Part shown: in pieces, positions 24,786 to 36,900 of the stretch
Layout of the letters: each line of letters opens with the position of its first letter
Position numbering within the stretch: position 1 is the stretch's first letter
Notes under the pieces: generated by a model
The model's database searches: none
What the model saw: only the letters and a program-made list of their open reading frames with translations
Told to the model about the DNA's origin: nothing
Program-made: the position numbers and the translations under genes
Origin: Paulownia fortunei
Taxonomy: Eukaryota > Streptophyta > Magnoliopsida > Lamiales > Paulowniaceae
Assembly: GCA_019321725.1 (NCBI GenBank)
Contig: CM033121.1
Location: forward strand, 2,480,001 to 2,544,000
Reading direction: 5' to 3'
Length of the DNA stretch: 64,000 nt

Positions 24786-26320
24786 GGCGAACCAGAGCTT
24801 TGTGTGTGTGCGCGCAGCAAAAGTTGTTTTTGGGCTTTGGAGGAGAGGGGTTTTTAAGAATTCTGTAATTGGCAAGTAGGCATTTTATTTGTTAAGTGGG
24901 CATCTTGTAATTTCAATCAAATTTGGCTCATTATATTTCAGATTAATTCAATATAAAGGATTTTGATAAGATATATATATATATATACACATATATATAT
25001 TTAATAGTTATAAGAAAACAATAAATAGATTTAAATGTGTTATAATAAAATTCTTTGATTGGTTCTTTCCACAAGCAAATGAATCATCCTTTTTTTTTTT
25101 TTTTTTTTTGCATGATGAAAAGGCCAAAAAACAATTAATTATAATAAATATATATGTGATACTCTAAAATAAATAATAGAATAGAAAGAATAAAATTAAA
25201 TAAATTATAACGCTTTACCTAATAAAATTAGATAGTTTTTTTTTTTTTTGGAGCCCCAGACCCATGTTATAGTATAACGCATCGCGCTAAGCCCCAATAA
25301 ATCAAGCAACAAAAGTAATACTGTAATACTAATGCAATTAATGTTCTTGAAAAAAAGAAAATAATGGCTAAGTTGTCCAAATATTTCGCTTTATTCATCA
25401 AGAAAAAAAAAAGAAAAGAAAGTAGCGATAGTCTTCACTAAAGCAAGTAGAAAAATTAAGTGGAAAATATAAAAATTAATATGTATTTATGCTTAAGTTT
25501 TTGTTGATTATGAACACTTAATATGCTAAGGATTGACTTGGAGTCCTTTTAATTAGGATACAGGTTTCAATTTTTTATGATATATCAATAGAAATAATAA
25601 ATAGAGATAACAAAATAAATTTTGAATAAAAAAATAATGGGCTCTGGGGCAGTAATCAAACATTAAATGGTGCATGCTTTAACCATTTTTTTTTTAACTT
25701 TTCCTTTTCTTAGTTCATTTGTTTTGTTTTTTTCAATAAAAGTAATTTAGTTACTAAATTGACAATAGTTAGTATGAACTGGTTTGGATATATATGATCA
25801 TAGGAATGATATTGTGGAGTTTTTCCAATATTCTTGTTAGGATTGACATATAGTGCAAAATCTTTTTTTAGTTCTTAATATGTGTCACTAGTTAAATGAG
25901 GTACAAAATTTATAAAAGATAATTTTCTTTACTACGATTTCTTTAAATTATTACAGCCAATAATAATGATATATTTTTACAACGAATAAAGTGTTTAATA
26001 TGTGACAATATTCTTCATATTAAAAATCAAAACAAATTTAATAGTTACTAGTTATATTACAAATGCTCAAGTACTAAAAATAGATATATCATTCATTGCC
26101 TACCAATCGGTAAATTTGGCTCGAATGTAATATAAAAGTAGCAGAATTTTATAAGCTCAAAATTACATGCATTTACAATGAAATAATACTTGCATAAGTC
26201 CTGAGACTCCTGGTTTTATGCGTAAAGGGCAAAAAAAATAAAAATAAAACAGTCGCCATTAACAAAGTTCTGATCACTGTTGAAGTTGAATATCCATCTC
26301 TACACACACGTGGCTAATGT
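24786..26320. other. Intergenic region between DEAH10 and CDC48B
   Basis: Contains the DEAH10 promoter and leader at its left end and the CDC48B 3' UTR at its right end. Very AT-rich, with an AT/AC microsatellite near 24970-25000 and a T20-type homopolymer at 25090-25109. No coding exon found. Confidence 0.6.
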
Positions 26321-29300
26321 TCATGTCCTTGCGAGTTCGCTGGTGGTACTATCAGTTTTTACAGAAATACCTTTCAGACCAGTGTATAGAATTATACTAC
26401 CTATAGCAATTACAACGGGAGCTGCTGCAAGCATTAGACTCTTGATCCCCCTGCTTCCCTGTTCGGAGCTTGATTCAGATGGACTATAGGGCCTTAGGGA
26501 TGGATTCTTCAGAAATGAGGCATATGAATCAATTTCTTCTCTGGTAAGTGCTGGCTTTAGTGATCTCATTACGGCCTGAAAATGTCTGTTGCACACGACT
26601 GTGGCAGATATGTCTTCCCTCAGAGCAACGATTCCTGCTTCTTTGCATAGCCCCTCCAGTTCAGCTCCCGTGAAGAGCTCAGTATCTTCTGCTATTTGTC
26701 TGAGATCAATATCATTATCTACTTTCATTTTACGTGAATGCACATGAAGGATTTCGTATCTAGCTTCTAAATCTGGTGGTGGGATGTAAAGCACCTATTT
26801 GACAGAATAGACCAAGCTATGTAAGATTCCAGGGAGCAAACTTAAACCAACATATTAGCTAATCAGGATTAACCTGAACTTTTATAATGCACAGCCAAGG
26901 AAATAAAACAAGCAGTGAATCTTGACTTTTATGCAGTTCAAGTGACAGGATTAACAGTTGCCAAACATCAGTCACTAGGAAGCTCCTAATTAACAAGAAA
27001 AAGTAAGAAAGAGGGTCTAAAACTGAAACTTTTTATACTGTTTGAAGGCTTCATTAACAAATATTTACCAGTGGAGAGCACAGACAACTTACTAAATCGA
27101 AGCGTCCAGGACGCATTAGAGCAGCATCAATTGCATGAGGACGATTTGTAGCAGCCAAAACAAGAATTCCCTGCAAAAACCAACGGACATCAAGGGAAGA
27201 TATTAAAAATATGACTCCAATTCATCATGTTTATATTTCGAATATGGACAGGAAGTAATGATATTATAGTTCACTTTAGCCTGCTCTAAGCCATCCATTT
27301 CAGTCAGCAAAGTAGAAAGAAGTCTTTCCCCAACTGTTGTGCTTCCATTTGAGCTTCCTCCTCTGCCATTGCAAATGAAAGTGCAGAGAATTTGGGAAAT
27401 AATGAAATGGCAAATCTATACTGCAAGAGAGCCACATAAATCTGACATGGCACATAGACAAATTGCTGTAGACATGCTAGTTTTACACCAGGCAAACAGA
27501 AAGTTAGCTGTAGAGAAGCTAGTTCAATAACAAGCAAACAGAATGCATGAAGCAAGCCTATTACATCAAAGATGTAAAATTAAAAAGGTAAGAAATCCTT
27601 CAGACATTGGGTTAACTTAAAAGCAATAAAACACTAATTTGAAGAAATTTACACTTGGATGGATGGATTTGAACTTGGAAATAATTGCATGTATTAACTA
27701 GTAACTAGAGGCAGTTTTGCACTGAGCAACTAAGCCATCATTAGCCAAATGATAGGAGCCAAGAGTGATTGATTAACAAAGTAGTCTTGAGATCTTCTTA
27801 ACGTTACTAAACTAAGAGTTGAACTCAACATATACACTAACAGAAAATATTACATGTTTCTCAAGTGAAAGATTAAAAACTCGGATCATGTTTAGACGGT
27901 TAGTGGGACTTATGTATGATACTCTCAGCAATTGTACAGTGCTTTTGTAAAATGATTCTTACTTTATAACAGTAACATCTATAAACTCACATGCCTGAAC
28001 TTGACTGCAGATGCTTAGACACGGGGGATATAACGCTATGAATATTTCCATGAGATTTATACAAGATTCAAGCAAGCTGAATATATGGAGGATGACCCAT
28101 TCATTAAAGTCGCAGAACTTTTACCAAATAAACTATGGAAATTCACCTTTTCGCAGCAACCACATCAGCCTCGTCAAAAAATATTATGCTTGGCGCCACA
28201 AGACGAGCTTTTCGAAATGTGTTACGCAACAAAGCTTCACCCTCACCAACATACATGGAATACAGTTCTGCACCACTGACGCAGGATATGATCTCAGGCA
28301 ATAAAAATACAGTAAGCTACAATCAAGATTCACAAGCAAAATATTGATTATAGATAGGCTTGTCGAATTTTAAATATAAGTTTGTAAAACTTAGTAAACC
28401 CGCTACTTATCTGTAATGTTGACCAGAAAATTAAGCATTACTCTTCTTCAAATAATAAACCATAATGTCATGCATATAAATTACAAGAAATTACTCTGGA
28501 TAGGAGAAGAATGTATTTCCGCCACTTTCAGGATTAGGATCTATTTACGCAATCAAAACATGGAAAAGTTTCTTTGTATGCTAATATGGAGAGCAGGAAA
28601 TGTGAGAAGGAAAAGCTCATATGCATTAATGATTATCAGGCGTATATTTTGTAAAGAGAATAATATTCAGATGTGGCTTTAAGTAATCAGGCGTATATAT
28701 CATGAATCATCATTTTGTTACCATGATCCAAAAAAGTAGCTTGACATACAAGTTTGCCAGGTGGCAATCCAATAAGGACATCTGTTTAATCAACATGTTT
28801 CCTCCCAGTTTCGATATTCAAGGATGTCAAAATCTTGGGAAAGTATTTCAAGTTAAAATATCCTACAATTCTCTTTTTTGACTTGGGTTAGACCTTCATC
28901 TTGAAAAGTTGCAGAAGACTGACGGTAGAAGAGTCATTGAAAGATGGCTAAGCAAACCTTTGTTGCCCATCCATAAGTTTCTTTTTTACTTCTAAAACTA
29001 TAATTACAATAATCAGTCCAACCATAATCAAGTAGAATTTAGAGGAGACCATACCTCAAAGAGAAAAAAGAAGCCTGGGCAGCACAAGCAGCAGCCTTCG
29101 CGAGGGTTGTTTTCGAGCACCCTGGAGGCCCATGAAGAAGAATACCACGGATGGGTGACACTCCAAGCCTTGAAAATGCTGAAGAATGTTTTAAAGGCCA
29201 CTCAACTGCTTGCTGAAGCTTTTTCTGTTCCATGTATAAAAAAATATGATCAGATTTAGCCAACGCTAAATGGTAAATCAGTAATATAATGGCTATGCTT

Positions 29301-32270
29301 CACACCTTCACATCTTTCAATCCTCCAATGTCATCCCAAGAAACCTTAGGAATTTCCATAGTAACACCTCTTGTTATACTGGGACCAACCACAGATTTAG
29401 CCTGCTTCCAGTCATCCATTGTTATACTACACTTATTAATATCTTGATGTACATCAGACGATTTTTTCAGCGCAGACATGGCAGCCTCACGACATAAAGC
29501 TTCTAAATCTGCCCCAACATAACCATTGCAAGATGCAGCTATACCTTCTAGGTCAACATTTGGATCCAAAGGAAGCTTCTTTGTATAGAGCTGAAATTTT
29601 GAAAATGAACAACTATTAAAATCTTAATTTCTCTAAACTAGATGAGGTGGCTATAACTGCAGAAATTGGAATACAGTAACTTTTAAAGGCAAATGACTGG
29701 GCTTGTGACTAAAGAATACACATGCTGCATAGAGTCACATATGGTACCTTTAGTATTTGAAAGCGTTCATCTTCATTGGGCGTGGAGACTTCAACCTCAG
29801 CATCAAAACGTCCTGAACGTCTTAGTGCAGGATCAATTGCATCCACTCTAGACACAAAATAAGTGATTTCAAGGAGGCACTTATAGGGAAAACTGTATTT
29901 ATGAACCCAACGAAGAGTAATCAACAAGAGGAAAAAGATTAAAAAACTTGCAATACAGGTTCATTTTGAAAGCTAGTCATACGTGTTTGGGACATAACCA
30001 GACTACTTCTGTGAGTGCCAAAGATGGAATTAATAGAAGACATCCACTCGCTCAAAATCGATAAATCTGATATCTATGCCACTCTGTCATTGGACCATTA
30101 AAAGAGACAAAAGTGTCGTATTTATCAATTGAAATATTTTTATCTTAATAAAGGTAGAATATACGCATGAAAACCAGCCAAAACATAAAGGCACTCAATG
30201 AAAGCTCAATTTTTTAAGAGACTCGAAAAAATGCCTTCAAATCATGGTAAAAGCAAAAGCAAAACGAAAATTTTTTCCATCCCAGCTGTGCTGCTACTAA
30301 AAGCAAAGCTGTCCTAACCCATAACAAAGAAAGAGAAAGGACTCACCCCCACATAGTAAGAGTTGTCCAACTATTCCAAAAAAAAAAAAAAAAAAGGTAG
30401 CAATTTTATACATTTGAGTGGACCAACTAAAAGCTATCAAAGCACATGTCCACAAGATTTGAATTCTTAATATCTCTGGAAGCCCCAAAGACACAAAAAA
30501 AGACAAACAAAGGAAAGAGGCTGGATGGTGAAAATATTTCCCACATATTTCAAAGAATCTTAACCATAGCTCTGTACAGAAATCTGACAAGAAAAAATGG
30601 GCAATGTGTTTCAAAATGCATAACAAAAAAGTAGATGTCAGAGAAAAACAAAATCCTATATTTCCAAGTTAATATATTTGTTCAACTGGAAAAATTGCTA
30701 TAACAAAACTGCACCTAGGGACAAGAAATTCAAGAAAAACAGGAAAGTTTGTGATCCAAGAACCACCTGTTAGTTGATGCGACCACCACAACATGTGATC
30801 CAAATTTCAACGAAGATTTGTTGGAGTCCATCAGCAAGAAGAGCTGGGAAGCTATGCGAATATCTTGTTCTTTCCTGCAATTGAAGATACAGTGTGTCAA
30901 TACATTCACATAATTTATACTGATACCAGGCGTTAACAAAACTAAACAACATTTGCAATAATATTTTCCTCATCTTTTATCTGAAAGCTTCTGAGTATAA
31001 CATCCAACAGTGGTTTACATCATATGCCATTATCCTACTCTCTTTCTTTCTTCCTGCTTATTTTATCTCTGTCCATTTCAGAGTCAAATGCATCTTCTCT
31101 AGTAACTTTAGCCTCCACTTAAAGAGTAAGAAAAGTATCATGTATTGAGTTCACGCACATAACGCTAAAACAACAGAACTAAATTCTCTATTCAAGATGG
31201 CTGTGAAGTTTCCTTATCATAGAAGAGTAAAAGACAAGTCCAATGGTCAAAACTTTGTTTAATTGGCAGGTACCTCGAGTCCCGACGAGGGCAAAGTGCA
31301 TCTATTTCATCAATAAAGATAACCGAAGGTTTTCCCAATTTTGCGTGATATGCTGCTTCAGCAAAAGCGTCCCGCAAAATTTTCTCACTTTCTCCTGCAT
31401 GTGATTTGTGAACAGAGTGAGGGCTGCAAGAAATACCCAGCAATCAATAAGTGAAAATAACTATGGAAACAAGTAAATAACTTTTCATCTAGAAAACTTG
31501 GACAGGTTTTAACTGTTTTCTCCCTTACAGAGATTTGCTTTACTTCAGTGTCTCATATGTCAGCAATCATGTAAATGCCACAAACTTAAAATGATTACCC
31601 TAATGTCCATTTGATTTTCATCTTCAAAATTTCCAGCTTATCGAAACAAAAGAAAGGTAATATTACGAATAATACCAATACATCAATACAAACATAAAAT
31701 TACGCAAGGAACAAGTAAAAAATATCATCACAATTCACACTCACAATGACAGACTAACATTACCTAATAACGCTCAAATGCGCATCACATTCGCGAACAA
31801 CTGCCCGAACCAAGCTTGTCTACAAATCCCAAAAATTCATAAACTAAGAAAAACTTCAATTCGTACCTATATATGCATTTGGACAAGTACGAGAAAAGCA
31901 CGAGAAACTTAATATACCTTCCCCGTGCCTGGGGGACCGTAGAGTAGCAAACCACGAGGCCACTAAAGAATTAAAAAGTACAAAAAAAATTAATAAATTT
32001 AATGAAGTTTCTCCAATGATATGAAAATGGAAATGATTGAGTGCGACTGGGCCCGTCAGTGAGTGTGTGTGTGTGTGTGTGTTAAAGTTGTACTTTGAGG
32101 CCGAGTATTTTGGACTCGCGAGAGTAGAGTATAGGGTACGAGATGAGCTCCCGAAGAGCTTGTAAAGCTTCGGAGTTGCCGGCGATAGCCTCCTCCGCCC
32201 TCCACCCGGCGGCGCTGCTGCTGCGGCTACTCGTCTGTATAGTAACAGTGTTTTCGCTTGAAATAGCCAT
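26321..32270 (-). CDS. CDC48B: Two-domain AAA ATPase, CDC48 homolog B-like
   Basis: AAA+ ATPase of the CDC48/AFG2 group, without the CDC48 N domain. Coding exons in gene order: 32270-32094, 31962-31918, 31819-31764, 31423-31274, 30874-30767, 29847-29748, 29590-29306, 29224-29055, 28275-28147, 27362-27275, 27170-27093, 26794-26321. This gives 619 residues (about 603 in Arabidopsis CDC48B). D1 has Walker A GPPGTGKT (68-75) and Walker B FIDEID (129-134). D2 has GPPGCSKT (339-346) and FFDEAD (396-401). The usual GRFD motif (family SRH/pore elements) is present in both domains. A hydrophobic stretch at about 581-602 ([19 protein letters not shown]) lies 17 residues from the C-terminus and looks like a tail anchor. 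The role of the plant protein is not firmly known; segregase-type protein remodelling is inferred from the family. A GT microsatellite lies in intron 1 (32063-32082). Confidence 0.92.
30371..30393. repeat. Poly(A) run in CDC48B intron
   Basis: About 20 consecutive A on the plus strand, in the intron between exons 5 and 6. Possibly the tail of a retroposed sequence, but no body was recognised. Confidence 0.7.
32063..32082. repeat. (GT)10 microsatellite in CDC48B intron 1
   Basis: Perfect dinucleotide run about ten bases from the exon-1 donor (exon ends at 32094 on the minus strand). Confidence 0.9.
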
Positions 32271-33910
32271 GGATTTGTAAAATCATAACCACTGTTTATT
32301 TATAGGTTATTCTTGAAACACGTCTAATGCTTTAGCAGAAAAATCGCATGAAGAAATAAACCACGTTTTCCATTTTCTCTTTTGCCCTTTTTCAATTTTT
32401 CTTTTTTGACTTTTAACTTATATTTATTTATTGGCAGGATAACTTAATTCTGATCCAATTTTTCGTTTATATACAATTGAGCCACTTAGAATGGATGAAA
32501 ACTCTATTTAAATTTTAATTAAAATATAAGATAAACAATACTTTACTACTTAAATTTAATTTTTTTTTGTATATTACCCTTCAAAAATTATTCTTAATCA
32601 CTTTGTGCCGTCAAATTTAATCATTTTGACATTTTACCATCAAAAATAACTTTTAAGTACGTTGTCCCTTAATTTATATTTATTATAACATTTCATGTCA
32701 ATTTCAAATCAAGTTTTCATCAAAATATTTTTTGTCCACAGCCATTATATATTTTTTTTCTTACATCTTTTCATGCAAAAATTAAAAAATATACATCATA
32801 GTATTTTTATTTTTATTTTTTAATTGTGAAATCACAACAAATGATGATACTTCATTACTTTTTACATAGATAATATTGATTATAGTACAATTGGCAAAAA
32901 TATTACTATTTATTTATAATAAAAATATTATTATTTTATCATGCCTTTAATCATTGTAATGGTAAAAAAATTGTAATGTATTTTTCTATTGACTTATCCG
33001 CGAAAATGAAAAAAAATACAGATGGCAACTGACGAAAAATATTTCAATAAATAATTTAAAAATAATAGTGAAATACTTGTACTCCATTATAATAAATGTA
33101 AATTAAGAGAACATAACCCTTCTAATTTACTATTATGGGGTAAAAATATTAAAATAATTAAATTTAAAAAAGTAAAATATTTAAAATTTACTTATAAGAT
33201 TAAATTTGAGAAGATAAAATACCATTTACCCGAAAATATATTTCATTTCAATGTTGAAAATTCAATTCCATGATGTCTAACACTACAGAAAAATTTAGAC
33301 GAAGTGCTTAAATACTAGAGGCGTTACTTGAAAAATAAATGTAAACTATTTAGGTAAAATAAGTTCCAAAAATGAATAATTAACGATAAACATCTTCTTC
33401 TTCTTGTACAGTAAATGAATCTTTACATAATACTTTCTTCAGTCAAATAAAGAATCTGATTATAACGTTAAAACCATACATTTATTTTCTTAATCAAAAA
33501 TATTATTATTATTAACGTAACAATCTTACTAGCAAGAAAGATGCTTTTTACCTTATAAAATATGATTGAATCTATAATTTAGCACAGAAAATTGAAAATA
33601 TCAATACTACTTATTCTGATAGTAGTTTATTCTAACAACTTGATCATGTCATGGACTAGTGAAAGGTTTCATATGTAGTTAACTAAAAGCCTGCAACAAA
33701 TATTTGAAGGCAAGAATAGTCCTGTAAATGTGCACAACAAATCTCAGACAAAATGGAGTCATAAAACGACCAATTTGTTCATGTATCTAATAGGTCTGAA
33801 TGGCAGAAAAAATCGTAGAAGCTCAAAAGTTTCTTTCACAACATAGCCCTGAAAAAACAGGGCTACAAGCAATTCTGGAATTGCAGAGACAGGCTTGTGC
33901 TTTTGGGAAT
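32271..33910. other. Intergenic region between CDC48B and the ASNSD1-like gene
   Basis: The CDC48B promoter is at the left and the ASNSD1-like 3' UTR at the right. The middle (32500-33400) is very AT-rich, with no coding sign and no clear repeat. Confidence 0.6.
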
Positions 33911-36900
33911 TCAGGCAATGTTGTTGTCTGATGACCCATATATCACCACACTTCCTGCAGAGGCTTGGTTTGCTGCTCGATTACTTCCGAAATTTTTCCT
34001 GTTTGATTCCCTTGCAATCCTAGAGCCAAACTGAAAAGGTGAAGAAGAAAAGAGTAAGACAATCGATAAAACGTGGCAACTCTGCAAGACATGTTCTCCT
34101 TATATATGCATAGGATATTATTTTTTTTTTCTTTCTATCTCCGTTATTTTGCTTCGAAGTTCATGTAAAAGGTCAGAAAAAGAGAATGATCAACCAATTA
34201 ATGACTTTGACTGTGTTGTCTGGTTACAGGGCAGGCACTAATGTTCTTAAAATTGTGACTAATATATCTTTCATCTTGATGTGATTATTATTTTCTTAGG
34301 TCCATGTTATTTTGACATCAAATTCTGAAGAACATTTTTCACACCTACAGGCAGAAACTTTGCAAAGAGTTGTAAATGGTAATACGAGCAACTTCTTTGA
34401 AACTCGGCTCATCTTCACCCCCATAAAAGAAGGGAAGAGATATGCGTCAGAAAGTAAGAGTATAAAACAATGATAAAAACTAGAATCAGGAGAAAAAGGT
34501 ATAAATCTCATCTAAAGCTTTGATGCAATTAGAATCAGTAAGAGATGCTAGACATTATATGACAATTAAGCGGCAGATGCACACCTGAATTGCCCTTTTG
34601 GGCAGAACAGCTGCTCCATTCAGACCAAGTAATCGGGCGACCTGCAATAGTGTGACAAAAATATTAAAGCATGGCTACATAGAAAGTACCACCAGCATAT
34701 TTTGAAACATTTATCGCATAAACAAAATCCTTAGAAGGCCAGATATCTGAATATAAATAGCACTGCTATATATTTTTTGAGTCAGCAAATACATCCAGCC
34801 ATGTGAACCGCCATTCCTGTTGCCCCCAACACTTCATCAATAATGCCATCACACTGAACACAACAAACTTCTTGTCTAAACCTTTAGAATAAATCTTTTG
34901 ACTCCACATAGTCTCTAGCATAAAGTTATAGCTATAATCAACACAAATTGACACAGATTTATCTTTGTTGTCACTTTTTAATTTACCCGCCCTTTTTTCC
35001 AAAAGGTTACTACTTCCTCTTCTCAATTTCACACACATCTTCAGATCTCTAATTCTTATCTCCATTGGTTTTAGCATGCCCTATTACCCTGTCGGCAGCC
35101 CTGGGTCAAAAAAAGTTTTTACCTAGACCAAACACTTAATCAGGCGCCAAGAGACGCCATTATTTTTAACACAGTAAACCAAGCTGTATTGTCAAAATCT
35201 CTCAAAAGAAGAAATTCCATAGAAAATAGATGTATAATAACAATGAAATTCATACCTCCCTCAGAATTTTCTTATCACCAACTCCACTTGGTTGATCAAG
35301 GTCCGCAATCTCCCATAGAGGAATATCAAGCAAAGTCCTTATGACATCTTCGTCCAAAAATGGAAACCTCGCCTGATGAAAACAAATAATCAAATGAGTA
35401 ATACTGTTTTGGATACAGTTACTACAGTTACAATGACTCAAAAACAAGATTGTATATATTCAAGTTATTTCAGCACCTCCTTTGCATTGTCAGCTATGCA
35501 TCTGTCATCTCTCCCTAAATTCCTCTTCCAAATTCTTTGCATGTCTAATTTCATTTCCTCATGGAGCCCAAGCCAACTGGTAATATCATGTTGAAGCACC
35601 ATGCAAAAGAGAAAAATGGGGGAAAAGTGAGCATGCTAAAGCACCCAACTTCAAAGTACAAAAACACATATCACCATCACTTAAAATACGAGGTTCAGAA
35701 TGGGTGAAAACATAGGAAAAATGAAAGCCAAACAAGAGCAAAGGAACAACAAAAGAAGGAAAGCAAATATTGCGGAAGACTTGTGTCTGTGTTCCCATTG
35801 AGGGAAATATTCAAAATCATATTTTGAGACTTTCAGATTGCAATAAAACGCATGCCCTTTATATAGCTTATCGTGGACACCATATATTAACAACAAGAGA
35901 CTACCTTCTATTTCTAAATTTTGTCTTATGCCGACCATATCCAGCACATTGTTCATCAGCACCAGAACCCACCAGAAGAATCCTGGCCACAGACTTGTAC
36001 TTGACACGTTGGCATTGTGCACCATCAATGCTGCTCGTCTCCTCATAAAGCCACCCATCTCCTCCAGCAGCTAGCCATAATGCTATGCCTATGTTGAGGT
36101 CCTGAAACAATGAGAAAAAACACTAACAGATTTCAGTAGGAATACCAAATGAATAGAGCTAACTGTTTATCCCGTTCTGTTCTTGTCTTATTCTTTACTC
36201 TTATTTTATATATGATAGGAAGGGAGCTTCATAAATAATTATACCAGGCAACATGAATTTGTTATTTACGACACTTCTTTTAACTTGACTGCACTATAAA
36301 GAAGTCATAAATAGACAATATTGAAGAATATAGTGAACATTGCAAGTATGCAAGCTACTAACACACATATAATGCTTAATATAAACATGTTGGCAGAATC
36401 TCAAAGAACAAGAATCATCAAAACCATGCTTAAATGCTCCTACACAAAAGAACAATACCATGTAGGTTTTAGCAGGATTTATAAGTGCCATGACATGCTT
36501 CATCTCAGAGGTCAACTTCAGTAAATCAGCATCAATTTCTATAAGGTTCCATCTGAAAATTCGCAAGGCAAAAATAAATAAATATACATACAACGGAAAA
36601 AAGAAAAGGATTATGATCATTACAAAGGGACCCCAAAGAGCAAGAGAAAGGCAAATCAGAATAGAACCAGTACATACATAATATCAATTTCATATCCGTG
36701 GATTAATTGCAACCATTAATCCAATCCATTCACAAGAAACTCAGAGGAAGGCAAGTCAGAAACAAAAACATTTCTGTCAAGCTTGTCAACTGACTCAGAA
36801 ACTTGAACACTTTCTGATATTAAATATTTGGTGAATCTTGCATCACAAGTTTAGATCTAAATCCACAAGCCTAGGACCAAGAGTATTTTGATAAATTGGT

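Noticed and set aside
24786..24875. N-terminal extension of the DEAH helicase resembling a transit peptide
   Set aside because: The frame is open upstream, but the apparent start at 24875 is TTG, not ATG; the first ATG is at 24785.
35586..36058. Minus-strand frames of 70-125 codons near ASNSD1 exon 10
   Set aside because: Alternate frames over exon 10 and its intron; exon 10 itself fits the family in another frame with exact splice phases.
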